Below, piece after piece: positions 22,401-34,400 of a stretch of 53,949 nucleotides of DNA. The stretch is taken from the NCBI GenBank assembly GCA_019509985.1, contig JAEKLF010000051.1, forward strand, positions 1 through 53,949. The letters are read 5' to 3'. The notes beneath the pieces are model-generated. The model had not been told where the DNA came from and searched no databases. It saw only the letters and a program-made list of their open reading frames with translations. The first letter of the stretch is position 1, and each line of letters begins with the position of its first letter. Made by a program: the position numbers and the translations under genes. Origin of the DNA: Burkholderiales bacterium. GTDB lineage: Bacteria > Pseudomonadota > Gammaproteobacteria > Burkholderiales > Burkholderiaceae_C.

Positions 22401-25400
22401 ACGCCGACACGCTGACGCTGAACGCCCAGGTCTCGCACCTGTCGACCTATGCCCACAGCCACGCGCTGGCCGGCGGCTTCGTCGCCGTGGCGATCTCGGA
22501 CGCGAACATCCAGACCGACTCGACGGTCACGACCCTCATCGGCGCGGATGCGCGCATCCGCAGCGCGCGCGGCGTGGACATCGGTGCCTTCCACCGCGAC
22601 ACGCATGCGGACCGGCACACCCAGGCGATCCCCATCGCCTTCATCCCCATTCCCATCAACACCGGCGACAACCACACCCACCTGGCCGACCTGGTCAGGG
22701 CCGTCGTCGGCGCACGCATCCAGACCGCGCCGCGCTCCAACAGCGACACGCCGCTGCGCCGCATCAACGGCGGCGACACCGACGCCACCGGCTCGGGCGT
22801 CAACGGCAGCTACAACCAGCTGGCCCTGCTGGTGCAGTCCGACGACGTGAACGTCTCGGACGCCGACCAGTCGCGCAAGATCCAGTGGGACGCCGACGTC
22901 GAGGTGTCCGCCGGGCCCAGCCCCGAGGTGCTGATCGATGCCAATGGCAATGTCGTCAAGCAAATCGGCGCGACCGTGACGCTGGGCGCCGGCGTCAATG
23001 GCGACGCCACGGTGAGCGACATCGGCGGCGCCGGCGGCGGCCAGGCCTTGTTCATCGCCAACCAGATCCTCAACGACCCGCCCAACCCGGCCACGCCCGA
23101 CTTCCGCGCGCTGTTCCAGTTCGCCGACACCTACAGCGGCGTGACGATCACCAACCTGTCGACGCGCCGGCTGCAGATCAACAACATCAGCCTCTACGGC
23201 GGCGCCGATCCCTTCATCGACCTGCAAGCCATCGGCGGCAGCCCGGTCGCCAACCTGACCTTCGACCTGCGCCGCACGGTGGCGCCTTCGACCGTGGTGG
23301 TCCAGAACCTGAACACGCAGGCCGGCTTCGCGCCGGACATCGTGCTCAACGGCACCATCGAGAACCCGATCGGCCAGACGATCATCACCGCGAAGACCGG
23401 CGACATCGTCGCGGCCACGGCGCGCGACCAGTTCATCGGCGGGCGCACGACGCTGATCCGCACACGCGACCTGACGCTTGACGCGCAACACGGCACGATC
23501 GGCTACGACGCCCAGAACCCCGGCGTGATGAACCACCTGCCGGTGGACATCGTGCAGGGCCCGCTGGTCTCGTTCGACTCGGCACACCAGCTCGAAACCG
23601 GTGATGCCGTCGTCTACCACGCCAGCCCCGACAGCGCGGCCCTCGGCGGCCTGAGCGACGGTGCCACCTACTACGTGATCCGCCTGGACGACCTGCGCCT
23701 GCGCCTGGCCTCGTCGGCGGCCAACGCGGCCAACGGAGTCGCCATCGCGATCGACCCGGCCAACATCGACCTCGGCACGCACACCATCACCCATGGTGCG
23801 ACGACGCTGGCCATCACCAGCGGCATCCGCCTGGTGGCGCAGGCCGGCAGCGACGACTTCATCGACCTGAAGGGCCGGCTGCGCGACCCGGCCGCCGCGC
23901 TTGGCGGCGCCGCCCATCCGAACCCGCACAACTTCGACATCGACCTGATCCGCGCCGGCATGACCGGCAACGGCAGCGCCAACGTGATCCTGCAGACCGG
24001 CGTGCTCGAAGTCGCGGTCGGCAATGCCGGCGGCGTGCGCGTTCGCGCCACCACCGGCCCGGCGGTCGACAAGCCCTTCTACAACCAGTTCCGGCCCGAC
24101 CTGCCGGCCAACGCGACCTTCGGCGCGGCGGTCGACGTCGGCTTCTTCGGCGGCAATGGCGGCAGCTCGACCATCAAGGCCACCTACAACTTCGTGAACC
24201 CCAACGGCCACACGGCGGGCCTGGTGGCCGACGGCAGCGCGACGACGGGCAACATCATCGTCACCGCGGCCGATTCGACGCCGGCGGCGCCGCAGGTCAA
24301 CGTCACCGGCATCACCGAGATCCTGGGCCTGGGCCACATCGACGTGCTGACCAACGGCTTCGTCACGCTGACCGAGCAGACCGGCGACATGCGCGTGGGC
24401 AGCATCACGTCCACGGCCAACGACGTGACGCTGACGGCGCCGCTGTCCATCGTCGATGCACTGGCCGATGCCGATGCCGACGTCACTGGCGTCAACATCA
24501 CCCTGAAGGCCGTCGCCGGCCTCGTCGGTTCGACCGGCAACTTCCTCGAGATCAACCTGCTCGACACGGTGGACGGCGTGGCCCAGAGCGGCACGCTGAC
24601 GGCCGAGGCGCTGCAATCCCTCTACATCGAAGAGACCGTGGGCGACCTGCGCGTGAACACGGTGCTGTCGCACAGCGCCGACGTGACGCTGGCCGCGCGC
24701 GCCGGCTCCATCGTCGACGCCAACGCGCTGCAGGTCGCCGACGGCGACGGCCGCATGGTCGACAAGCCGAACATCGTCGCCGTCAACATCGACCTGCGCG
24801 CCAACGGCGGCAGCATCGGCACGACCGGCGACGACCTGGACATCGACAGCGGCGTGCTGGACGGCGCCCATGTCTTCGGCCGCCTCTACGCCGAAGCCGA
24901 CCAGAACATCTTCATCACCGAGTCCAACGACGAGCTGAACGTGCTCGGCGCCAAGGCCGCCGCGGGCGACCTGCGCCTGACCGTTCCGGACACCTCGCTG
25001 ACGCCGGTGTTCGCCAACGGCGACCCGTCGCAGACCACCACCGCCGGCCATGGCGAAGACCTGGTCCTGCTCGATGCGGTCGCGGCTCTCGCCCACCTCC
25101 GCGAGGGCCAGACGCTGTCGATCACGGGCTCGGAGATCACCGCGGCGCTGTCGATCGCGCTCTGGGTCGGCGACAACGTCGTCACCTCGGCCAGCGGCCG
25201 TGTCGTCGCGGGCAAGAGCATCACCATCCGTGGCGACCAGCGCCGCAGCGGCGACAGCGTGGTCCCGACCGATGCCGACGCCGGCTTCGGCACTCACATG
25301 CTGTTGCGCGGCACGATGGGCCTGCTCGGTGCACCGGCCGACGTGACGCAGGCCAACGCGGACGCCAAGGGCTTCACGCAGATCTACGGCCACGACGACG

Positions 25401-28400
25401 CCGACTTCTTCGTCTTCGACCGCACCCGGCTGGACGCGAACACCCGCGTCTACGGCAGCGCCTCGGCGACGGCCGGCGCGCTGCAGGCCCCGACGGCGCA
25501 CGATGGTGAGGATCACTTCCTCGTCGACCACCTGCAGTCCATGCATGTCGACCGCAACGGCGTGGGCGACACGCTGGTGCTGGACGGCCAGTCCGACACC
25601 GACGGCTACGAGGTCCGCACCGCCGGCAGCCTGAGCGCCAACCCGCAGAACTACGTCATCGACGTGCTCGACACCGGCGCGCGCGAAAACGGCGCCGACG
25701 AGCTGAAGATCCTCGGCTTCGACAGCGCCATCAATGGCGCCGGCCTGCCCACGGACGACATCTTCCTGCTGCGCGGCATGAACGCGATCCCGAGCGAGTC
25801 GGCCACCGCGCCGGCCTTCGTCGCGCTGCTGCACGGCAGCCTGGCGCAGGCCATGGCGGGCAACGGCCCTGCACAGGTCGAACGCATCAACTACGACCAG
25901 CAGCTCAACGGCCGGCTGATCGTCGAAGGCCTGGGCGGCAACGACTACTTCGCCGTCGACGACAACAGCGTCATCACCACGCTCGACGGCGGCGCCGGCA
26001 ACGACAACTTCCAGATCGGCCAGATCTACGGCAGCCAGCGCAATCTGGCAGCCAACCTGGCGTCGACGGACGTCTTCGGCACGATTGCCACCACGCGCGG
26101 CTACCTCAGCCGCGGCACCAGCGCGTCGCTCGTCGCCGAGGGCGGCAGCGGCGACGACGTCTTCCAGGTCTACAGCAACCAGGCCGCGCTGCGCCTGGAG
26201 GGCGATGACGGCGACGACCTGTTCATCGTGCGCGCCTTCGCCCTCGCCCAGACCAATGCCGATGGCACGATCAAGACCGATGCCAATGGCGTGGCGCTGG
26301 TGGCGCTGACCGGCGGCAGCTCCTCGGCGGCCACCAGCACGCTGGTCGGCGGCGCCGGCAACGACTTCATCCAGTACAACATGAACGCGCCGGTCTCGAT
26401 CGACGGCGGCGCCGGCTTCGACAAGGTGCTGGTGCTGGGCACCGAGTTCGGCGACAGCTTCGTCATCACCGACCAGGGCGTCTACGGCGCCGGCGTCAAC
26501 GTCAGCTACAGCAACATCGAGGTCCTGGAAGTCGACGGGCTGGAGGGCGACGATCACTTCACGGTGCAGAGCACGCCCTACGGCGTGGCGACGCACATCA
26601 TCGGCGGCCTCGGCAACGACGTCTTCAACGTCGCCGGCGACGTCACCGACGTCATCGCGACGCAGGAGCTCGAAGGCCAGAGCGCCGTCATCAACCACCA
26701 GGCCACCGCCATCGGCGACCTGGGCTACGACGGCCTGCTGGTGCCCGGCATCAACCTCAATGTGGCCGGGCTCGACGGCGGCGGCGCCGGCGGCCTCAGC
26801 GGCAATGTCGTCATCACCGAATCGGGCGGCAGCAGCCTGGTGCGCGAGACCAGCAGCGGGGACTGGGGCACGGTCGACAGCTATGGCGTGCACCTGGCGG
26901 TGGCGCCCGCCGCCGGCACCCGCGTCTACGTGACCGTGAGCGCCGCGCGCTCGCCGCAGGAGGAGCAGGACGACGCCGGCCGCGGCGACTCGGTGCTGGT
27001 CTCCAGCGACCCGGGCAGCTTCGTGCGCAAGCCGCTGCTGGACGGCCAGCCGACGACCGTGCGCAACCGGACCCTGGTGCTGGTGTTCGACTCGACCAAC
27101 TGGCAGACCGACCAGACCGTCTACGTCGCCGCCGCCAACGACCAGCAGGCCGAAGGCACCCGCGTCGTCACCGTCAGCCAGAGCGTGCAGGCCGCGGTGA
27201 TCGACCCGGCCGCCGCCAGCGCCGCAGCCCAGGCCGCGACGCTGAAGGCCTACGACGCCATCCCGGTGAAGAACGTGCTGGTCACGGTGATCGACAACGA
27301 CACCGCCGGTATCCTGCTCACCGAGTTGAGCCAGAACGCCTACGACACGGCCACGACCGTGCTCGAGGGCGCGGCCCACGGCATCACCGACAGCTACATG
27401 GTCGAGCTGACCAAGGCGCCGACGGCCGACGTTGTGGTCCAGCTCAACTACGACCACAAGCAGCTGCAGCTGTCGCGGGACAGCATCACCTTCACCAAGG
27501 ACAACTGGAACCTGCCGGTGACGGTGCTCGTCACGGCGTTCGACGACACGCTGCGCGAGGACGCCAAGCTCTCGCTGATCACCCACAGTGTGCTCAGCAG
27601 CGCCGATCCCGGATACTTCGCCGGCGGCAAGAGCCAGGTCCAGCAGACCCTGCCCGTCAAGGTCTATGACAACGACGTGCCGGGCGTCATCGTCCAGCAG
27701 AGCAACGGCAACACCTTGGTCAGCAACGGCGTGCCCGACACCTACACCGTGCGCCTGACCAGCGCGCCGACGGGCCCGGTGACCATCGCGGCCCTCAACG
27801 ACGGGCTGACGAGCGAATCGGCGCTGCAGCCCTTCACGGCCAGCAACTGGTGGATCCCGCAGGTGGTCACGGTCACGGCCGTGGTCAACCCGCCCGCGAG
27901 CGTCCAGCACCCGGGCAGCAAGCAGTTCGCCGTGCAGCCGCATCTCTTGTCCGAGATCAAGGGGCCGCTGCAGATCGACGGCGGTGTCGGCGCGGCCCTG
28001 CATCCGCTGACCGAGGCCGTGCTGCTGCCGGCCGAGAAGAACGCCGGCGTGTTCAAGATCGCGGTCCAGCCGCCCGAGAACACGGCCATCGACGTGCTCA
28101 ACGTCTTCGACGACTCCAGCCAGGAGGACAAGAAGGGCGTCCTCACCGGCACCGCGCTGACCGGCTTCGGCCTGGCCGGCGCGCTGCATTTCGACCAGGT
28201 GGCCTTCGGCGAGAACGCCGACTTCCCGGCCGGCATCACCTACGGCAAGGCCGGCAGCAACGGCGCCGCCGACAGCTCCAACATCGAGGTCTTCAACCTG
28301 ATGATGGGCTCGGGCAATGACTGGCTGAACATCACCAGCACGCTGCACACCGATGCCCTGCACGGCGGCCTGACCCTGATCCAGGGCGGCGGCAACATGG

Positions 28401-31400
28401 CCGTGCAGGCGCCGGTGGCCGGGGCCTACACGGGCAGCATCGTCGGCGACACGATCATCGCCAGCGGTACCAGCGGCGGCCCGACCTCGCCGCTGGTGAT
28501 CTACGGCGACACCTCGCAGGACGCGGCCTGGTACGCCGGCCGCCCCTACGCCGCGGACACCCTCGACACGCTGGTGCTCGGGCCCAACCCGCTGCAGCCG
28601 GCCGTGTTCTTCCGCATGCCGCGCGCCAACCCCTTCGACCGCAGCGGCGACGACCTCATCGACGTCAGCGCCATCGCGCCATTGGACGGCGGCCTGGGTG
28701 GCGACGCCCTCGGCGTGGTTGCCTACGGCGGTGCGGGCAATGACACGATCATCGGCAGCAGCCTGGGCGACGTGCTCGCCGGCGGCTCGGGCAACGACAC
28801 GATCTCGGGCAATGCCGGCGACGACCGCATCTACGGCGACTCGGGCGTCAACGTCGACGTCATCGGCCGCCGCCTGTCGGTGCCGACCACCGACGCCGCG
28901 CGCCCGGCCAACGACAACCCGCAATCCAACCGCGACGGCCTGCTGGCCGGCATGGACACGCTCTCGGGCGGCACCGGCGCGGACATCATCTTCGGCGACC
29001 ACGGCATCGTGCAGCAGGCCATCCCGGATGCGCAGAAGATCCTGAACGTGCGCCAGGTCTCGGACATCCGCACCGACCAGCCCGGCAACGGTGCCGCCGA
29101 CCTCATCGACGGCGGTGCCGGGCGCGACCGCATCCTCGGCGGCGGCGGCGGCGACACCATCACCGGTGGCGACGACGCCAACGTCATCTTCGGCGACCAG
29201 GGCCACCTCGGCTATGCCGCGCCGGACTACCTCGGCGTCAACGACGGCAGCGTCGTCACGCTCGAGCTCGTCGAGAGCGTCGACACCGCCGCCATCTACG
29301 GCGGCGCCGACAAGATCAGCAGCGGCGCTGGCGACGACATCATCTTCGGCGGCCAGGGCGACGACCTGATCGACGGCGGTGTCGGCCAGAACATCGTCTT
29401 CGGCGACCACGGCCGCATCCTCGGCGTCGACCCGACGGCACCCAACCTGAGCGCCAACCGGCCCATCGGCGACCCGGTCGCGGCCAAGACCGACGACGAC
29501 TACCAGGTGCAGGTGCTGGGCCGGGCCACGTCCATCGACTGGGGCACGATCAACGGCGCCGCCAACGAGTACGGCAACGGCAACGACGTGATCACCACCG
29601 GCATCGGCCGCGACATGATCTTCGGCGGTGGCGGCAACGACAGCATCGTCGCCAACGCCGGTGAGACGGCCACGGTCAGCGACGGCAACAACATCGTCTT
29701 CGGCGACCACGGCCTGGTGGACTACCTCGCCGAGGAGCTTGCGGCGGACAACGACCGGGTCGCCAACCCGGTGCGCACGCAGGACATCGACCGCGTCTGG
29801 TCTATCGAGGTCGCCACCTCCATGGGCGGCGCCGACACCATCACCACCGGCAACCGCAACGACATCGTCATCGCCGGCACCGGCGACGACCTCATCGTCG
29901 CGGGCGACGGCAGCAACATCGTCATCGGCGACAACGCCAAGCTGGCCTCGGCGCCCTTCGACTACGCCGCGACGCCGTACTCGGTGCATGAGTTCACCAT
30001 CTGCTCGATCGAGACCATCGGCTTCCTCGACAGCGACAGCGGCAATGACGTCCTCAACGGCGGCAAGCTCAACGACGTGCTGTTCGGCGGCGGCGGCAGC
30101 GACACCATCTATGCAGGCGCCGGCGACGACCTGGTCTTCGGCGACCAGGGCAAGATCGAGTGCGAGAACGGCGTGCCCTTCATCCCCGAGATCAGCCTGC
30201 GGCCGGTCTGCTGGGACCTGCTGCTGGCCAATGGCCAGCCCGACCCGCACCACGGCTTCCTGGATTTCGAGGCCACCAACGTCAACAGCAACCAGGGCGC
30301 GGGTGACGACACCGTCTTCGGCCAGGACGGCAGCGACCTGATCATGGGCCAGCAGGGCAAGGACACCCTGTACGGCGGTAACGGCGACGACATCCTGATC
30401 GGCGGCAGCAACGTGGCCGGGGCCCTCGACAGCGACGACCGCCTCGACGGCGGCGCCGGCAGCGACGCGATCGCCGGTGACAACGCCGACATCTGCTTCC
30501 GCCCCGACGCCCTCGACGTGCGCATGCGCAACCTCGACGGCACGACGATCTACGGCATCACGCCAGGCGTCAACGACGGCCAGGTGCTGGTCGGCTTCGA
30601 TGCTGCGAACCTGCTCGACCCGAACAATCCGATCCTGAACGCCATGAAGGATCCGCGCTACGCCGCGCACACGTCGAACGACAACAGCGGCCATGCCGAA
30701 TACCACATCGAGCTGCTCGACCACAGCGACGACATCCAGGCCAACCACCACGAGCTGTTCGGCAACGACTACATCGCCGGCGGCGCGGGCGAGGACGAGA
30801 TCTTCGGCCAGCTCGGCAACGACGTCATCCAGGGCGACGGCACGGTTGGCGTGCGCGCCGATGCCAACTTCGCGCGCAACCTCGCCGCGGCGCAGCTGAG
30901 CCTGACGCGCAGCGACGGCACGCTGCTCGCGGTCACCGGCTTCACGGCCTACGGCGCCTATCGCGACGGGGCCAGCGGCGGCGCCGCGGGCGACCTTGCC
31001 ACCGGCACCGGCGACCTGCACGTCGCAGCCTCGTTCGAGGGCCGCGACGACGCCGACGACTACATCGAAGGCAACGGCGGCAACGACGTGGTCTTCGGCA
31101 ACCTCGGCCAGGACGACATCGTCGGCGGCAGCTCCGACCTGTACGGCTTCGTGCTGCCCGCGCAGCGCCCCGACGGCAGCGACCTGATCTTCGGCGGCGC
31201 CGGCACCGACATCGCACGCAACGACATCGGCGACGCGACCACGGCGCGCAGCCCGGGCCTGCCGAGCGCGGCGCCGGCCGACCTGATCGTCAACAACCCG
31301 GGTGGCCATGCCCACGACGCCGACGTCATCGTCGGCGACAACGGCCGCATCCTGCGCCTGGTTGGCGTCAACAAGGTGCAGCGCCCGACGACGGGCGACG

Positions 31401-34400
31401 TCTACGCCAACGGCGTCTGGAGCACCGGCGGCTTCCTGAACTTCAACTACGACATCAACGGCAGCGTGGCCGACGGCTACGGCAGCGACGGCAACCCCGC
31501 GACCTACGACCGCATCGTCGTGCGCGCGGTCAGCCTGCTCGACTATCACGAGGGCGGCATCGACATCAACGCCGCGGCAGCCACTGATCGTGGCGGCAAC
31601 GACGAGGTGCATGGCGAGTCCGGCGACGACGTCGTCTACGCCATGAAGGGCAACGACGTCATCTACGGCGAGGGCCAGAGCGACGACCTCATCGGCGGCT
31701 ACGGCAACGACTGGATCAGCGGCGGCACCGGCGACGACGGCGTGATCGGCGACGACGGCCGCATCATGACCAGCCGCAACGCGACGGCCTATGGCGAACC
31801 GCTCTCCGGCGTCCTGGCGCTGCTGCCCGACGACGGCGACACCAAGACCTTCAACGGCAACATGCTGAGCGAGACGATCGCGACGCCGGGAACCATCCAG
31901 CAGGCGGTCATCAACGTTGCCGGCGAGCTGAAGAAGGCCATCAACCTGACGCCGCTGAGCTACGACCCGAACTTCAACGGCACGACCGACGAGTTCACGA
32001 CGACCACCAAGAAGACGGTCGACGACCAGGGCAAGCCCGGCGCGCACAACGCCGACGACATCATCTTCGGTGGCCTGGGCAACGACTGGCTGCACGGCGG
32101 CTCGGGCGACGACGCCATCCTCGGCGGCGAGGCGCTGGCGACCGCCTACACGCAGGTCTACGACGCCACCGGCAAGCTCGTCGGCATCGCCCGCAGCGAC
32201 TACAGCCGGCCGTACAACCCGGTCGACACGCTGCGCTACAACCCGCTCGACCCGAACGGCTGGCATTTCGACCGCACGCGCCGCGCCGGCGAGTTCGCGC
32301 TCTACGACGAGTACGACCCGCTGCGCGAGATCACCTTGAACGTCGACGGCACGGCCAACAAGACCGATGCCGGCGGCCTGCAATGGTTCCTGAACTTCTC
32401 GACCAAGGAAGGCAGCTACGTGCCGGCCGGCGTGAACCCGAAGCCGGTCGGCCAGACCGCGCCCGGCTATCCCGAGGCCTGGAACGACGGCAACGACCGC
32501 ATCTTCGGCGACACCGGCAATGACTGGCTGGTCGGCGGCACCGGCCGCGACGACAGCTATGGCGGTTTCGGCAACGACCTGCTCAATGCCGACGACGACC
32601 AGACCACCAACCTGCTGCGCAACGACCAGCCCGACACCCAGGTCTCGTATGAAGACCGGGCCTACGGCGGCGCCGGCCGCGACGTGCTGATCGCCAACAC
32701 CGGCGGCGACCGCTTGATCGACTGGGTCGGCGAGTTCAATTCCTACCTCGTGCCGTTCGCGCCCTTCGGCATGGCCACGGTCAGCCGCACGCTGCAGCCG
32801 CAACTCGCAGAGTTCCTGTACGCACTGAGTGCCAGCGACGGCGCCGACCCGACTCGTGCCGCCGATACCGGCAAGGAAGCCATCCGCAACGGCGAGCCTG
32901 AGGGCGAACTCGGCGTCGTGCGCCAGAAGGACGTGGCCTGGCAGTCGCAAACCGGCGCGCCGGCCGACCCGCAGGCCGGCAACATCCCGGGCGGCAAGCG
33001 CGACGTGCTGCGCACGGCCAACTTCAACGACGGCAGCTTCCAGGCGCTGGCCCCGGACAGCGGCTCATGGACCGTTTCGGCCGGCACGCTGCAGGTGGCG
33101 CCCACCTCGCCGCATGGCGACGCGGTGGCCGTGTTCCAGGTCGGCGACGCGCTGCCGGTCTACTACGAAGTGCAGGCAACGGTGAAGGCCGCCAAGCCGA
33201 CCGCCGGCTGGGGCTCCAACTCCTTCGTCATCTTCGACTACCAGAGCCAGACGAACTTCAAGTTTGCCGGCATCGACACGGCGAACAACAAGCTGGTGAT
33301 GGGCCACCGCGACGCGAGCGGCTGGATCGTCGACAAGCAGTCGGCCTTCCAGGGCAGCCTGAAGCCGGATACCGCCTACAACCTGCTGTTGACGGTCAAC
33401 GGCCTGGTCGCAACGCTGTACGTGAACGGCGGCAATGCCTTCAGCAACACCTACGCGGCCACCATCGTCGACGGCTACAGCTACGGGCTGAACTGGGGCC
33501 TGGTCGGCTTCGGCTCGAACAACTCGCAGGGCTCGATGGACGATCTCGCGGTGCAGATCGTGCCACCGGCGACCACCGTCACCAAGACCGACGACTTCAC
33601 CGGGCCGGGCAACCTGCTGTTCGCAGGCGGCAGCAGCGCCACTGGCGGCACGTTCACGTTGGCGGGCGGCCGCTACGGCGGCGCGCCGTCGGGCAGCGAC
33701 GCGGCGATCAGCCTGGCCAACCTCGGCGGCGTGACGCAGCTCAACGCCTTGTCCATCCTGGACCTCAACGCCACGCTGAACACGACCGCGCGGGCCGGCT
33801 TCGTCTTCGACCAGTACAGCTCGACCGACTTCAAGTTCGCGGCCATCGACGTGCTGACCAAGCAGGTGCTGATCGGCCATCGCCAGGGCAACAACTGGGC
33901 CATCGACGCCACGGCAAGCAAATCGACGCTTACCGCCGGCACCAACTACGCGCTCAGCGTGACCCTGCGCGGCTCGACCATCAGCGTGGCGCTGGACGGC
34001 CAGACCCTGGTGTCCTACGCCTACAACGCGGTGACCATCGACGGGCGCTTCGGCATCTTCGCCAAGGGCGGCTCGGTGTCGCTGGACACGGCGACCTTCC
34101 GCACGAACGACGCCGCGGTGCCGGCGACGCTGAACCTGGCCGAGGCCGCCAGCACGAACGCGCCGTCGACCGCCGCGCCGACCACGACCCAGGTTGAGCC
34201 GCTGCTGGCCGAGGCGATCCGCCGCTGGTCGCTGGTGGAGGATGCCGCGCTGGTCGCGTCGCTGCGCGGCGTCGTGGTCGCGTTTGCCGACCTCGCCGGC
34301 GGCGAACTCGGGCAATACCGGGACGGCGTCATCACGCTGGACATCAATGCCGGCGGCTACGGCTGGTTCATCGACCCGACGCCGCGCAGCGATGCCGAGT

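Noticed and set aside
19508..32950. A 4480-codon open frame on the minus strand opposite the giant gene
   Set aside because: It is a shadow of the GC-rich, Asp/Ala/Gly/Val-rich coding sequence on the plus strand. Its translation is low-complexity Arg/His/Val/Asp/Gly with no recognisable domain.
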